From NCBI GenBank assembly GCA_002422795.1, contig DITJ01000082.1:1-40458 (forward strand): a DNA stretch of 40,458 nt, in the 5' to 3' direction. Position 1 is the first letter of the stretch. Every line of letters starts with the position of its first letter. Shown in pieces: positions 1 to 8,826 of the stretch. A program made the translations under genes and the position numbers. The notes under the pieces are model-generated. The model was not told where the DNA came from. It made no database searches and worked only from the letters and a program-made list of their open reading frames with translations. Origin of the DNA: Alphaproteobacteria bacterium UBA6187 (GTDB taxonomy: Bacteria; Pseudomonadota; Alphaproteobacteria; Rickettsiales; UBA6187).

Positions 1-61
1 AGCGCAAACTCGGGCCATGACGAAATGGGGAATTCTTTAAGTGAAACTACAAAATAGAAAC

Positions 62-934
62 ATGACAAAAACCATAATATACGGCAAAACCGGTCAGCTT
101 GCTTCCGCCCTTGCGCATGAGCTGCAAGATAAAGCCGTTATTTTTGCAAGCACTGAGTATGATTTTTCAAATATAGAAAACATCAAACATGCACTTGAAA
201 ATATTGATGCAGGCGCAATAATTAATGCCACGGCATATACCGATGTAAACAAGGCTGAAACGGAAGAGGATGCCGCCTATAAAGCCAATGCACTAATACC
301 AGAAGCGCTTGCTTTATATGCACGCGAAAAAAACATACCATTTATCCATTATTCCACCGATTATGTTTTCTCAGGTGAAAGTGATGAGCCACATAAAGAA
401 TCTGAATTACCTGCGCCCTTAAACGCCTATGGACGTACCAAACTTGCAGGGGAGAAAAAAGTTGCCGCAATTGGCGGTAAATATCTTATATTCCGCACTT
501 CATGGGTATATGACCATAAAGGCAAAAACTTCCTGAACACCATGCTTAAATTTGCGAAAGAACGTGAATCTTTAAGTGTTGTAAGCGACCAATTCGGCGC
601 ACCCACTTATGCCGCACATTTGGCAAAAGCAACTATTAATATACTGAATAATTTGGAAGAAAATAACTTCCCCAGCGGCATATATCACTTGTGCAATAGC
701 GGGTTTACAAGCTGGCATGGCTTTGCAGAGGAAATATTTAAAATAGCCAGGAAAAACGGCATAGAATTAAAGGTAAATGAAGTAAAACCTATTTCCGCTT
801 CCGAGTTTCCAACACCTGCAAAACGCCCTGCTAACTCCATGATGGATTGCTCACTTGTAAGTAAAACTTTTGGCATTACAATGCCTGATTGGAAAGATGG
901 GGTGAGGGAGTGTATGGGAAAAATTATTAAATAG
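62..934 (+). CDS. rmlD: dTDP-4-dehydrorhamnose reductase RmlD
   Basis: Last step of dTDP-L-rhamnose synthesis: NADPH-dependent reduction of dTDP-4-dehydro-L-rhamnose in the cytoplasm, supplying rhamnose for LPS or other surface glycans. The N-terminus has the Rossmann motif GKTGQLA. A short-chain dehydrogenase active site follows (HYSTDYVFSG, then YGRTKLAGE with the Tyr-xxx-Lys pair), and the C-terminal region has the RPANSMMD pattern typical of RmlD. The frame is open from a GTG at 41, but the ATG at 62 puts the dinucleotide-binding strand at the usual distance from the start, so I chose it. Length (290 aa) is normal. rmlC lies 237 bases downstream on the same strand, separated by a composite repeat. 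An upstream frame closing at 55-57 suggests the gene belongs to a longer sugar operon that begins outside the window. Confidence 0.93.
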   Translation: MTKTIIYGKTGQLASALAHELQDKAVIFASTEYDFSNIENIKHALENIDAGAIINATAYTDVNKAETEEDAAYKANALIPEALALYAREKNIPFIHYSTDYVFSGESDEPHKESELPAPLNAYGRTKLAGEKKVAAIGGKYLIFRTSWVYDHKGKNFLNTMLKFAKERESLSVVSDQFGAPTYAAHLAKATINILNNLEENNFPSGIYHLCNSGFTSWHGFAEEIFKIARKNGIELKVNEVKPISASEFPTPAKRPANSMMDCSLVSKTFGITMPDWKDGVRECMGKIIK

Positions 935-943
935 TTTCAACTG

Positions 944-1127
944 GCGTCATTCCAGAAGCTAGTGAGGCTTCTCCCCAAATCGGCTACTTCAGCCGCTTTG
1001 GGGAGTTAGCCGAAATTGCTATCTGGAATCCAGGTCTTTCTAAACTTAAGAGCTGGATTCCAGATAGTAATAAAACCTAGGATTTGCGAAGATGCAAATC
1101 CAATGTTTTCTAACTTCTGGAATGACC
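944..1127. repeat. Composite palindromic repeat, copy 1 (two hairpin modules)
   Basis: Fills the rmlD-rmlC gap. Both outer ends carry the CATTCCAGAAG / CTTCTGGAATG words. Module 1 (about 945-1031) contains a hairpin: GGCT (966-969) plus CTCCCCAAA (971-979) pair with TTTGGGGAG (997-1005) plus AGCC (1008-1011), around a loop containing CTACTTCAGCCG. Module 2 (about 1055-1127) has GGATTTGC (1080-1087) pairing with GCAAATCC (1094-1101). Related copies lie at 11258..11476 (inverted) and 19973..20207. The arms differ in sequence between copies but remain complementary. Confidence 0.88.
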
Positions 1128-1171
1128 CAAGCAACATCTGAATTTCTATAATTATAAAACAAGAGCAATAA

Positions 1172-1723
1172 ATGAAAGTTGAAAAAACACCCCTCGAAGG
1201 TTTAGCCGTAGTAACCCTTGATATATACGGCGATGAACGCGGCTTTTTTGTAGAGCGCTACAATGCAGGAAAATTCGCCCAACATGGCCTGCCAACCAAT
1301 TTTGTGCAAGATAACCATTCACGTTCAAGCCCTGGGGTACTGCGTGGTTTGCACTTCCAACATACCGAGCCGCAAGGAAAATTAGTTGGCGCGGTTTGCG
1401 GCGCTATATGGGATATTGCAGTTGATGTAAGGCCAAACTCCCCTACCCTTGGGCAATATTTCGCTATAGAATTAAGCGATATGAACGGCAAGTTACTATG
1501 GATTCCACCGGGATTTGCACATGGTTTTTGTGTTCTTGGCGATAAAGTTGCTGATGTATTTTATAAAACCACCGCTTTGTTCAATGGCCCTGGGGAATCC
1601 GGCGTTGCATGGAACGACCCCGACCTTGCAATAGATTGGCCCATTAAAAACGCAACTATTTCCTCGCGCGACCAAAACATGGGCAGCTTTAAGGAATATA
1701 TAAAAAATCCGCCTAAGTGGTAA
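1172..1723 (+). CDS. rmlC: dTDP-4-dehydrorhamnose 3,5-epimerase RmlC
   Basis: Converts dTDP-4-dehydro-6-deoxy-D-glucose to dTDP-4-dehydro-L-rhamnose, the step before RmlD. It is a single cupin domain of normal length (183 aa). Visible family features are DERGFF near residue 21, VLRGLHFQ with the catalytic base His61, IPPGFAHGF around 111-119, and Tyr131 in the position of the catalytic acid. Asp167 (SSRDQ) matches the Asp of the His-Asp dyad. Start ATG 1172; no strong Shine-Dalgarno, only an A-rich run containing GAGCAA. Its position after rmlD supports a rhamnose cluster; rmlA and rmlB are not in the window. Confidence 0.95.
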   Translation: MKVEKTPLEGLAVVTLDIYGDERGFFVERYNAGKFAQHGLPTNFVQDNHSRSSPGVLRGLHFQHTEPQGKLVGAVCGAIWDIAVDVRPNSPTLGQYFAIELSDMNGKLLWIPPGFAHGFCVLGDKVADVFYKTTALFNGPGESGVAWNDPDLAIDWPIKNATISSRDQNMGSFKEYIKNPPKW

Positions 1724-2007
1724 GAAACCAGAAAATTAGAGAATTCTTAGCAAGGTGTGAATATTTCTTTACTAATAGGCGTGGCAAATGGCTGATAGCA
1801 ATTTAAAACCTATTATGAATTTAGCAAATTAAGTTAAAATTCCATAAAACAAATGAACTATTAGTATAAAGTTACTTCCAAGATACTATATAATGTGTTA
1901 TGCTCCAGTTGCAATAATTGCAGATAAATCAGTTTGGCCTGGTTCCTGGTTATAAAAATATAGGAGCTTTTGGTAATATACCTTACTTATAAGGAATAGT
2001 AATTAAT

Positions 2008-2211
2008 ATGGTTGTTGAAGAAAATAAAATAAAAAAAGAACTGGCTGAACTTACAGCAGAGCATAGCCAGCTTGACAAAAAAATCGCAGCATTAACAGCA
2101 GACCGCATCCACGATCAGCTTTTAGTGCAAAGGCTTAAGCGCCGCAAACTTTGGCTTAAGGACCGCATAGGCACTTTACGTGAAATGCTTTGCGATGATA
2201 TTATTGCGTAA
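2008..2211 (+). CDS. DUF465 (YdcH-like) small coiled-coil protein
   Basis: 67-residue charged helical protein with the DUF465 pattern: an EHSQLDKKIAAL segment (about residues 19-30), then LKRRKLWLKDRI (about 43-54). The family is small, cytosolic and of unknown function; in other alphaproteobacteria members often sit just upstream of purE. Here purE starts 66 bases downstream in the same direction, which fits one purine unit. The 284-base region before it holds a TATAAT at 1889-1894 and a TTGCAATAATTGCA palindrome at 1909-1922, possibly promoter elements, but no convincing -35 box. RBS-like AAGGAA at about 1990. Confidence 0.85.
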   Translation: MVVEENKIKKELAELTAEHSQLDKKIAALTADRIHDQLLVQRLKRRKLWLKDRIGTLREMLCDDIIA

Positions 2212-2277
2212 GCGCACGGTTTAGGGTATAGGGTAGAATATAAAATACTAATATAAACACCCTATTACCGTAAGTTT

Positions 2278-2772
2278 ATGACAAAACAGAATAAATCCCC
2301 CCTCATCGGAATAATAATGGGCAGCCAATCAGACTGGGAAACAATGCAGAAATCTGCACAAACTCTGGAAGAATTAGGCATTGCTTATGAGGCAAAAATA
2401 GTATCCGCGCACCGCACCCCAGATAGGCTTTATGAATATGCTGCAAAAGCTGAGGATAGGGGAATTAATGTAATTATCGCAGGCGCAGGCGGCGCGGCAC
2501 ATTTGCCCGGCATGGTTGCTGCTTTAACATCCTTGCCGGTGCTTGGTGTGCCTGTTAGCAGTAAATCGCTAAAAGGTATGGATAGCCTGCTTTCCATAGT
2601 GCAAATGCCTGGTGGCATACCGGTTGGAACTTTAGCAATAGGTGAAGCCGGAGCAAAAAACGCAGCACTTCTTGCCGCCTCAATACTTGCCCTTAATGAT
2701 AATGATATAAAAATCAGGTTAAAAAAATACCGCAAAGAACAAACTGATTCGGTAGCGGAAGTGCCGAAATAG
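2278..2772 (+). CDS. purE: N5-carboxyaminoimidazole ribonucleotide mutase PurE
   Basis: Class I PurE, which moves the carboxyl group of N5-CAIR to carbon 4 to give CAIR in de novo purine synthesis. Near the N-terminus is the MGSQSDW phosphate-binding motif. SAHRTPDRL (about residues 44-52) carries the catalytic His, and a GAGGAAHLPG segment (about 70-79) is followed by the conserved VPVSSKSLKGMDSLLSIVQMP region. Length (164 aa) is normal and ATG 2278 is the only sensible start. purK follows 182 bases later. In bacteria PurK and PurE act together, so the presence of both implies purine synthesis, which classical Rickettsia lack. Confidence 0.97.
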   Translation: MTKQNKSPLIGIIMGSQSDWETMQKSAQTLEELGIAYEAKIVSAHRTPDRLYEYAAKAEDRGINVIIAGAGGAAHLPGMVAALTSLPVLGVPVSSKSLKGMDSLLSIVQMPGGIPVGTLAIGEAGAKNAALLAASILALNDNDIKIRLKKYRKEQTDSVAEVPK

Positions 2773-2774
2773 TT

Positions 2775-2935
2775 TAACCTTAGTTTTGGATGGAAAATAT
2801 TTAAGTTATTGTCTTATAACGAAAGTTAGGAAAGGAATCCCCTCTCCCTCAGGGAGAGTGGGCGCCAGACCTCCTTCCTTATCAATAACTTACTGCCAGA
2901 TTCCTATCCGAAACTTAGGTTATGTTATAATACCA
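2775..2935. repeat. Nested imperfect palindrome between purE and purK
   Basis: An outer inverted pair joins TAACCTTAGTTTTGGAT-like sequence at the left to its diverged complement near 2907-2925. TAAGTTATTG (about 2802-2811) pairs with CAATAACTTA (about 2883-2892). The centre holds the perfect 17-base palindrome CTCTCCCTCAGGGAGAG. An open frame across this region follows the repeat and is not a gene. The element lies between two genes that are probably co-transcribed. Confidence 0.65.
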
Positions 2936-2954
2936 GCCCAAACAAGGAAAAAAA

Positions 2955-4046
2955 ATGCCAGTAGTAAAACCAGGTAGCACAATAGGGATAATTGGCGGAG
3001 GCCAGCTTGGGCGCATGATAGCCGCATCTGCCGCACTTATGGGCTATAAAGTGCATATTTTTACCGATGAAAAAGACGGCCCTGCATCGCATGTTGCATA
3101 TAAAACCACCGTTGCAAAATATACCAATAAAGCCGCGCTAAAGAAATTTGCCGAATCTGTTGATGTAGTTACCTTTGAATTTGAAAATATCCCACATGAA
3201 AGCGTGAAGGTACTGGAGAATATAGTTCCTGTAAGACCAGGCTGGAAAACACTATATATTGCACAGAACCGAGTCCGTGAAAAAGATTTTTTAAATAGCA
3301 TTGGTGTTGCCACTACTAAATATGAAAAAATCACCAGTGCCAAATCACTGGAAGAAGCTTATAAAAAAATTGGCCCTAAATGCATCCTTAAAACTACCGA
3401 GCTTGGTTATGATGGCAAAGGCCAGGCATTCGTGGATATAAATTCGGATTTACAAAAACTATGGCATGAAGGTAAGTTCAAAAAAGCAATCCTGGAAAAA
3501 CTGGTAGATTATACCAAGGAAATTTCTGTAATTGTGGCGCGTAGTGAAGATGGCAGTTCCATACCATTTGTGCCTGTGGAAAACATCCATAAAAGCGGCA
3601 TACTTGATACCACGGTTGCGCCTGCGCGCATTAGCTCCAAGCTAATGGATGAAGCCTGGGAAAAAGCCCATAAAATAGCAGACAGCCTTGAATTGGTGGG
3701 TGTTTTATGCGTTGAGTTCTTTGTAACCGCTAAAAATGAATTACTGGTAAATGAACTTGCGCCACGCCCGCACAATTCCGGTCACTGGACTATGGATGCC
3801 TGCATAACATCGCAGTTCGAGCAGCTTGTGCGTGCGGTGTGTGGTCTTCCGCTTGGTAACACGGCATATCATTCAATGGCAATAATGAAAAACCTTATTG
3901 GCGATGATATTGATAACTGGAAAGAATTTATAAAAGACCCCGATACAAAAATCCATATTTATGGCAAAGAAAAAGCCCGCCCCGGTCGTAAAATGGGGCA
4001 TATCACCCACATTCTTTCAGTGACTGATGTGGTGGTTGAGGAGTAA
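2955..4046 (+). CDS. purK: N5-carboxyaminoimidazole ribonucleotide synthase PurK
   Basis: ATP-grasp enzyme that carboxylates aminoimidazole ribonucleotide with bicarbonate and ATP to give N5-CAIR, the substrate of PurE. The N-terminal pre-ATP-grasp fold starts with IGIIGGGQLGRM (about residues 9-20). The central ATP-grasp domain includes CILKTTELGYDGKGQ (about 142-156), and the Mg-binding stretch reads LLVNELAPRPHNSGHWT. Length (363 aa) is typical. Start ATG 2955 has an AAGGA at the right distance. The two enzymes encoded by purE and purK form one pathway step pair. Confidence 0.97.
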   Translation: MPVVKPGSTIGIIGGGQLGRMIAASAALMGYKVHIFTDEKDGPASHVAYKTTVAKYTNKAALKKFAESVDVVTFEFENIPHESVKVLENIVPVRPGWKTLYIAQNRVREKDFLNSIGVATTKYEKITSAKSLEEAYKKIGPKCILKTTELGYDGKGQAFVDINSDLQKLWHEGKFKKAILEKLVDYTKEISVIVARSEDGSSIPFVPVENIHKSGILDTTVAPARISSKLMDEAWEKAHKIADSLELVGVLCVEFFVTAKNELLVNELAPRPHNSGHWTMDACITSQFEQLVRAVCGLPLGNTAYHSMAIMKNLIGDDIDNWKEFIKDPDTKIHIYGKEKARPGRKMGHITHILSVTDVVVEE

Positions 4047-4131
4047 ATCTTCAACACGACCAGGATGTAAATAACTACGGTGCGCCCTCCCCTCTCATTC
4101 TTTGAATGCAACTTGTTATTAGCTAATGCGA

Positions 4132-4845
4132 TCAGAAATTATCCTTCCTGATACGTATATCCGTAAATTGCAGAACATTCTGCGCAAGCAGGAAAGGATT
4201 TGTTTTAATTTCATCCGCAAGAATTGATGGAATCGTTGGCTTACCTTGCTTACGCAAATATTTCACCTCGTCCATCTTTACTTTTAATTCCTGATTATCT
4301 GGAAATATAGTTAAAGCAAATTTACCGTTACTTTCTGTATATTCATGCGCGCAATATATTTTTGTATTTGCGGGAAGGGATTTGATTTTTTGCAAGCTTG
4401 TAAACATTTGCTCAGGCGTGCCTTCAAATAATCTGCCGCATCCAAGTGAAAATAACGTATCACCGCAAAAAAGGCTATTAACTCCTTTTAAATAATAGGC
4501 AATATGGCCGAGAGTATGCCCAGGAATAAACATAACTTTCGCATCCGTACCGCATAATGGAAAAACATCACCATCTTCAAGTTTAATATCAATTCCAGGA
4601 ATGCGTTTTTCATCGCCTTTATAACCGATAATTTTCGCACCAGTTGCCGTTTTCAATTCAATATTCCCATCCGTATGATCCCAGTGATGATGGGTATTTA
4701 AAATATAATCAAGCTGCCATCCTTCTTTAATAAGTATATCTTGTACAGGAGCAGCAAGGGAAGGATCTATAACAGCAGTTTGCCCACCTCCATGCAGGAT
4801 ATAAATATAATTATCTTTAAGAGCCTGGACTTGCAGTATTTTCAT
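4132..4845 (-). CDS. gloB: Hydroxyacylglutathione hydrolase (glyoxalase II) GloB
   Basis: Hydrolyses S-lactoylglutathione to lactate and glutathione in methylglyoxal detoxification. It is a metallo-beta-lactamase fold with the binuclear metal motif THHHWDH (about residues 54-60), the later metal ligands PGHTLGH and FCGDTLF, and CAHEYT near residue 166. The glyoxalase II C-terminal region ends in RIRKDNF. The frame extends upstream to 4941, but the ATG at 4845 gives the family N-terminus MKILQVQALKDNY, so I used it (237 aa). It is convergent with purK and has no obvious operon partner. Glyoxalase I was not found here. Confidence 0.93.
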   Translation of the reverse strand: MKILQVQALKDNYIYILHGGGQTAVIDPSLAAPVQDILIKEGWQLDYILNTHHHWDHTDGNIELKTATGAKIIGYKGDEKRIPGIDIKLEDGDVFPLCGTDAKVMFIPGHTLGHIAYYLKGVNSLFCGDTLFSLGCGRLFEGTPEQMFTSLQKIKSLPANTKIYCAHEYTESNGKFALTIFPDNQELKVKMDEVKYLRKQGKPTIPSILADEIKTNPFLLAQNVLQFTDIRIRKDNF

Positions 4846-5056
4846 AATGATAAATAATGATTTTTGAATATTATAGTCGCAAATAAATATAAAGAAAAAC
4901 CCTGCGGTCGGCGGGGGGTATACAAGCCGTATACAGGTCAATTGTATATTGCATAACTTCTATATTTTATAGTATAGTATCAACACTTTTCAATAGTGCC
5001 TAGTAATTTTGTAGTACCCTAATAATTATATTCTCAAATAAAAAATATTTAAACTT

Positions 5057-6427
5057 ATGGAAAGGAATTCCAGCTACTTACAGAACATAGAAAGCAATAT
5101 CAAGGGTGTTGCGTGGCCGCCGTTATTATCTGGTTCCGCGGCGACATTATCAGTGATATTACGTCAGTTGGAAGAATCCCAGTGGTGGAAGCCGGAGGAA
5201 ATTCTGGCAAAACAGATGAGGCAACTAGCGCTGCTTTCTAACCATTGCTACCAATATTCTGCGCAATTTAAAGAACGCATGATCTGCGCAAACCTGAAGC
5301 CCCGGGATTTATTGGGCATAGGCGGGCTGGCTAAGTTACCACCGCTTACACGCCAGGATATAAAATTTTCAAAACAACCTATGTTTTGCACAAATGTACC
5401 AGATTCGCATAAGCCTATATGTGAGGATAGTACATCAGGCTCAACCGGGGAGCCTTTAGTAATACGTAAAACAGTATTAAACAGTATGTTATGGCTGGCT
5501 ATTACAATGCGTGAGCATTTTTGGAACAAACGCGATTTTTCCAAGCGCCTTATGGTAATTACTGCCGATGTTGAAGAGCTACAAGAAACACAAACATGGG
5601 GAGAACCGGTAGATTTATTGTTCCCAAGCGGAAGAGTGATGTCTGTTAATATTACAACTGATATTAAAGAGCAAATCAAGTATATAAAGGAATTTCGTCC
5701 GGCAGGGCTTCTTACCTACCCCAACAACCTTGCCGGCTTGATAGATGAATGCGAAAAAGAAAATATCTCCTTAGATGGAATTGAGTATTTATGGAGTATA
5801 AGTGAAACAGTATCTGCGCAATTAAGGCAGCGCGCTAGAAAATTCTTCGGGGTGGAAATTCACGATAACTATTCCTCAACCGAACTTGGTGTTATCGCCA
5901 TTCAGTGCCCCACTAGCGGTTTATACCATATTATGGCTGAAAATGTGCTGGTTGAAGTGCTTAATGAGCATGGCGCGCCTTGTAAAGTTGGGGAGATTGG
6001 TAAAATAGTTGCAACAGCCTTGCATAATTTTGCAATGCCACTAATACGCTACGAAATAGGTGATTATGCAGAGGTTGGCCCGCCTTGTTCATGCGGAAGG
6101 GGGCTGCCTACATTAAAAGCGATTCATGGCAGGTCGCGTAACCTGTTAACGCTACCTGATGGAACACGGCACTGGCCAACCTTCTTAAAAGTGAAAGTTG
6201 AAGAATTTCCTGCCATTCGCCAATTCCAATTTATCCAGAATGATTTATATAATATAGAGCTTAAAATATTTTCAGATAAGCCACTTCATAAGGACGATGA
6301 GGAAAAACTGCGCTTAGGGATACAGGAAAGCTTTGGCTATAAGTTTAATGTAACATTCTCCTATTTTAACAAGCGCTTACCTGTTAATGCTAACGGCAAA
6401 TTTGAGGAGTTTATATGTATGGTTTGA
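5057..6427 (+). CDS. CapK/PaaK-like adenylate-forming enzyme
   Basis: AMP-binding enzyme of the phenylacetate-CoA ligase / coenzyme F390 synthetase (CapK) group. The ATP phosphate loop STSGSTGEPL lies at about 125-134, the core motif YSSTELG at about 274-280, and PLIRYEIGDYAEV precedes the hinge to the C-terminal subdomain. A CSCGRGLP segment carries two Cys as in PaaK homologues. Length (456 aa) is normal. Such enzymes activate a carboxylic acid as an acyl-adenylate; the substrate cannot be read from the sequence. No paa catabolic or capsule genes are adjacent. It stands alone between gloB and a cold-shock gene with long flanking intergenic regions, and no good Shine-Dalgarno precedes ATG 5057. 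Confidence 0.8.
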   Translation: MERNSSYLQNIESNIKGVAWPPLLSGSAATLSVILRQLEESQWWKPEEILAKQMRQLALLSNHCYQYSAQFKERMICANLKPRDLLGIGGLAKLPPLTRQDIKFSKQPMFCTNVPDSHKPICEDSTSGSTGEPLVIRKTVLNSMLWLAITMREHFWNKRDFSKRLMVITADVEELQETQTWGEPVDLLFPSGRVMSVNITTDIKEQIKYIKEFRPAGLLTYPNNLAGLIDECEKENISLDGIEYLWSISETVSAQLRQRARKFFGVEIHDNYSSTELGVIAIQCPTSGLYHIMAENVLVEVLNEHGAPCKVGEIGKIVATALHNFAMPLIRYEIGDYAEVGPPCSCGRGLPTLKAIHGRSRNLLTLPDGTRHWPTFLKVKVEEFPAIRQFQFIQNDLYNIELKIFSDKPLHKDDEEKLRLGIQESFGYKFNVTFSYFNKRLPVNANGKFEEFICMV

Positions 6428-6753
6428 TTGTATACACAACCACATGTAACTTAAAGGTGTCGGATTTATTCATTTTACTTGACTTACTGGAAATAAAGAG
6501 TATATTATAAACTTGAGTACGGCAAAGCTCTTTGGCTTTATAACTATAATTCCTGATTTAAGTTTATTACTTCCTGAGTAATAACATCTAGTGAATATAT
6601 TCCTGTGTATTATACAGGATTGGTAAGAATCTGTTTACTTTTCTTCCTTTAAATGTTGAGCAAAGAGTTTAGGTTTTATACCTGCCTATACTCGTGTCCA
6701 TGTATAAATTTCTTATATGGCGTTAATAATACTCTATCTTAAGGAGAAAAAAT
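6428..6753 (+). promoter_or_regulatory. Long AT-rich leader region before the cold-shock gene
   Basis: 326 bases without a credible ORF. The span probably contains the promoter and a long 5' untranslated leader of the CspA-like gene, as is common for cold-shock genes, where the leader folds differently at low temperature. The end of the region has a strong ribosome-binding site, AAGGAG, eight bases before the ATG. I could not identify a defined cold box or a convincing -10/-35 pair by eye. Confidence 0.4.
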
Positions 6754-6960
6754 ATGTTAAAAGGTACAGTTAAGTGGTTCAACCCTACTAAAGGTTATGG
6801 TTTCATTCAGCCGGAAAGCGGCGGAAGTGATATATTTGTTCATGTTAGTGCATTAGAGCGCGCAGGCATACGTATCCTTGATGAAGGCCAGATTGTTAAT
6901 TATGAGTTGGCTACTAACAAAGGTAAAACTTCTGCCGTTAATCTTAAAGTTGAAGATTAA
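6754..6960 (+). CDS. CspA-family cold-shock protein
   Basis: 68-residue single cold-shock domain that binds single-stranded nucleic acid and acts as an RNA chaperone. RNP1 is KGYGFI (residues 13-18) and RNP2 is DIFVHVSAL (about 26-34). The usual opening GTVKWFN is present. Length is normal. The next gene on the same strand, 555 bases downstream, is a DEAD-box RNA helicase, so the two form a plausible cold-adaptation pair with separate promoters. Confidence 0.97.
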   Translation: MLKGTVKWFNPTKGYGFIQPESGGSDIFVHVSALERAGIRILDEGQIVNYELATNKGKTSAVNLKVED

Positions 6961-7152
6961 CACTTTTTCAGTTTAGGAATCGGTATATTTGATGAGCGAT
7001 TGCAATTAATCATTGTGCACCATCAAAAAGCCCTCTCTTAAAGTGGAAGTCTAAAATAATTCACCTCGCAATAGTTGAATTATTTATTTTCGGTACTGGT
7101 ATTTTACTGGTGCTTAACTGCACTAAATGAAGCTCAGCAGGTTTTAAACTTG

Positions 7153-7279
7153 ATATAATCTTCTTGTGTGTGGCTACAAATGGCAGTTTTGCTGCGCTCC
7201 GATTCTCACGTATGTTGAATACGCTCCGCTTCGGTGCTCGCAAATCCGCCATTTTCGCCTACACACAAAAAGATTATAT
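7153..7279. repeat. Variable-arm palindrome with CTCAyGTA core, copy 1
   Basis: Lies in the 555-base gap between the cold-shock gene and the helicase. Left arm ATATAATCTTcTTGTGTGT (7153-7171) pairs with ACACACAAAAAGATTATAT (7261-7279). A second inner pair is AAATGGCAG / its diverged complement near 7240-7252. The core CTCACGTATGTTGAATACGC resembles 17149-17168 and the inverse of 20056-20080, whereas the arms are unrelated. The rest of the gap (6961-7152 and 7280-7515) holds no ORF I would defend. Its last 200 bases are likely the long leader of the helicase gene. Confidence 0.82.
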
Positions 7280-7515
7280 TAAAGTTCGTATACCTGCCGT
7301 ATAGTTGTTGCCTTGGGGCTAGTTACATTCCAGGGTTGTGCCTCCTTCTTTCTGTTCCTTACTTTGTAAGAACTCAGCTTTAGCAGGAATCACTTGCTAC
7401 GCTTATATCCCTTGCCTGTTTGCAGGATCTGGATTGTACGCGTAGGCGTATAATTATTGGATGGAAGTTTTCTTATCATCCTGCTTAAGATCGTGCTACA
7501 AACAAAGGAATAACT

Positions 7516-8775
7516 ATGTCTGCTACTATTACAGCTATTACAGCTGCCATTACTACTGCCCCTACTTCTAAAACATTTGAAAGTTTTAACGATTTCGGGC
7601 TTAATCCATTACTAACAGAATCCCTTACAAGGATGAATTTCACTAAACCAACCGCAATACAAGCGGCTACCATTTCACTTTCCATGCAAGGAAGGGATGT
7701 TCTGGCTTCTGCTGAAACAGGTTCTGGTAAAACTGCGGCTTTCGTGCTTCCAATGATTAATTCATTGCTTAATTCACCGCGTGGTAGTGCTTTAGTGCTA
7801 CTTCCAACCCGTGAACTTGCTGTTCAGGTTTTGGATGTTGTGCATAACTTACTAGGCAATAAAAGTGGTATCCGTACTGCACTTATTATTGGTGGTGAGC
7901 CTATGCCGAAGCAGCTTTCCCAGCTTAGGAACCGCCCGCGTATTATAGTTGGTACTCCTGGCCGTATTAACGACCATTTGAACCGCGGCACAATGATGCT
8001 AGGCAATACAGATTTCCTGGTGCTTGATGAAACTGACCGCATGCTTGATATGGGCTTTGGCGTTCAGCTTGATGAAATTGCTAAATATCTTCCTTCAGCG
8101 CGTCAGACATTAATGTTCTCTGCAACTATTCCTGCTGCAATTGAAAAAGTTTCAAAGAAATATCTTACTAATCCTGAAAGGATTACAGTTGGTTCAAATA
8201 ATACACCTGTTAAAAACATTAAACAGGATTCTATTTTTACAACCCCGGCTGAAAAATATTCTGTACTTATTAAAGAATTGGCTGCTCGTAAAGGTTCTGT
8301 AATTATATTCGTGAAGACAAAATACGGCGCGGATAAACTTGCAGTTAAACTTGATAAAGATGGCCATACTGCTGAAGCTATCCACGGCGATTTGAAGCAA
8401 CGTCAGCGTGACCGTGTAATTGCAGGCTTCCGTGCCAGCAAATACCGTGTTCTTGTTGCAACTGACATAGCTGCCCGCGGCCTGGATATCCCGCATATTG
8501 AGCATGTTATCAATTTCGATTTACCACAGTGCCCGGAAGATTACATCCACCGTATTGGCCGTACTGCACGTGCTGGCGCGGAAGGCTCTGCATTATGTTT
8601 AATTTCACCTGATGATCGCGGCAAATGGACTGCTATCAGAAGGTTAATCGACCCTAATGCTCCAAAGTCTGAACATGACGTAGTTGATGAAAAGCGTAAG
8701 CCCCGCAGGTTCGCCGGCAAACCTTTTCGCTTCAGTAAAACTGGTCGTGGCCGTAGTGATAAGAAAGCTGCGTAG
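7516..8775 (+). CDS. DEAD-box ATP-dependent RNA helicase (RhlE/DeaD-like)
   Basis: SF2 helicase of 419 aa that unwinds RNA duplexes; probably acts in ribosome assembly or cold-shock RNA turnover. The Q motif is at about 21-50 (FESFNDFGLN to TAIQAA), motif I ASAETGSGKT at 64-73, Ia PTRELA at 97-102, GG at 126-127 and TPGR at 147-150. Motif II reads DETD (171-174) where DEAD is the norm, then RMLDMGF. Motif III is SAT (202-204), followed by the RecA2 motifs (VATDIAARGLD; HRIGRTARAG). The tail is short and Lys/Arg-rich. The N-terminal 20 residues are low-complexity Ala/Thr/Ile encoded by imperfect ATTACAGCT repeats. RBS AAGGAA precedes ATG 7516. Confidence 0.95.
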   Translation: MSATITAITAAITTAPTSKTFESFNDFGLNPLLTESLTRMNFTKPTAIQAATISLSMQGRDVLASAETGSGKTAAFVLPMINSLLNSPRGSALVLLPTRELAVQVLDVVHNLLGNKSGIRTALIIGGEPMPKQLSQLRNRPRIIVGTPGRINDHLNRGTMMLGNTDFLVLDETDRMLDMGFGVQLDEIAKYLPSARQTLMFSATIPAAIEKVSKKYLTNPERITVGSNNTPVKNIKQDSIFTTPAEKYSVLIKELAARKGSVIIFVKTKYGADKLAVKLDKDGHTAEAIHGDLKQRQRDRVIAGFRASKYRVLVATDIAARGLDIPHIEHVINFDLPQCPEDYIHRIGRTARAGAEGSALCLISPDDRGKWTAIRRLIDPNAPKSEHDVVDEKRKPRRFAGKPFRFSKTGRGRSDKKAA

Positions 8776-8787
8776 TATATAATTTAT

Positions 8788-8823
8788 CCGCTGGTGCTGC
8801 ATCTACTTTTGCTGCATCAGCGG
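8788..8823 (+). terminator. Hairpin downstream of the helicase gene
   Basis: CCGCTG (8788-8793) pairs with CAGCGG (8818-8823), extended by TGC/GCA after a one-base bulge. There is no U-tract, so it may be a factor-dependent terminator or a 3'-end stabilising hairpin rather than a classical intrinsic terminator. Confidence 0.4.
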
Positions 8824-8826
8824 GTA

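Noticed and set aside
1..57. Open frame ending TAG at 55-57, possible 3' end of an upstream rhamnose gene
   Set aside because: Only 18 codons are visible and they match no RmlA or RmlB C-terminus I can recall; a second frame also closes at 38-40, so the call would be a guess.
2786..2977. 63-codon frame between purE and purK
   Set aside because: It runs through the nested palindrome and into purK; composition follows the repeat (Pro/Ser/Arg-rich) and no start signal is present.
4860..4930. GC-rich run and GTATAC inverted pair upstream of gloB as a riboswitch or operator
   Set aside because: GTATAC copies are only six bases and no larger fold or known consensus could be recognised.
7061..7252. 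63-codon frame on the minus strand before the helicase
   Set aside because: Half of it is the variable-arm palindrome; the rest shows no coding character.
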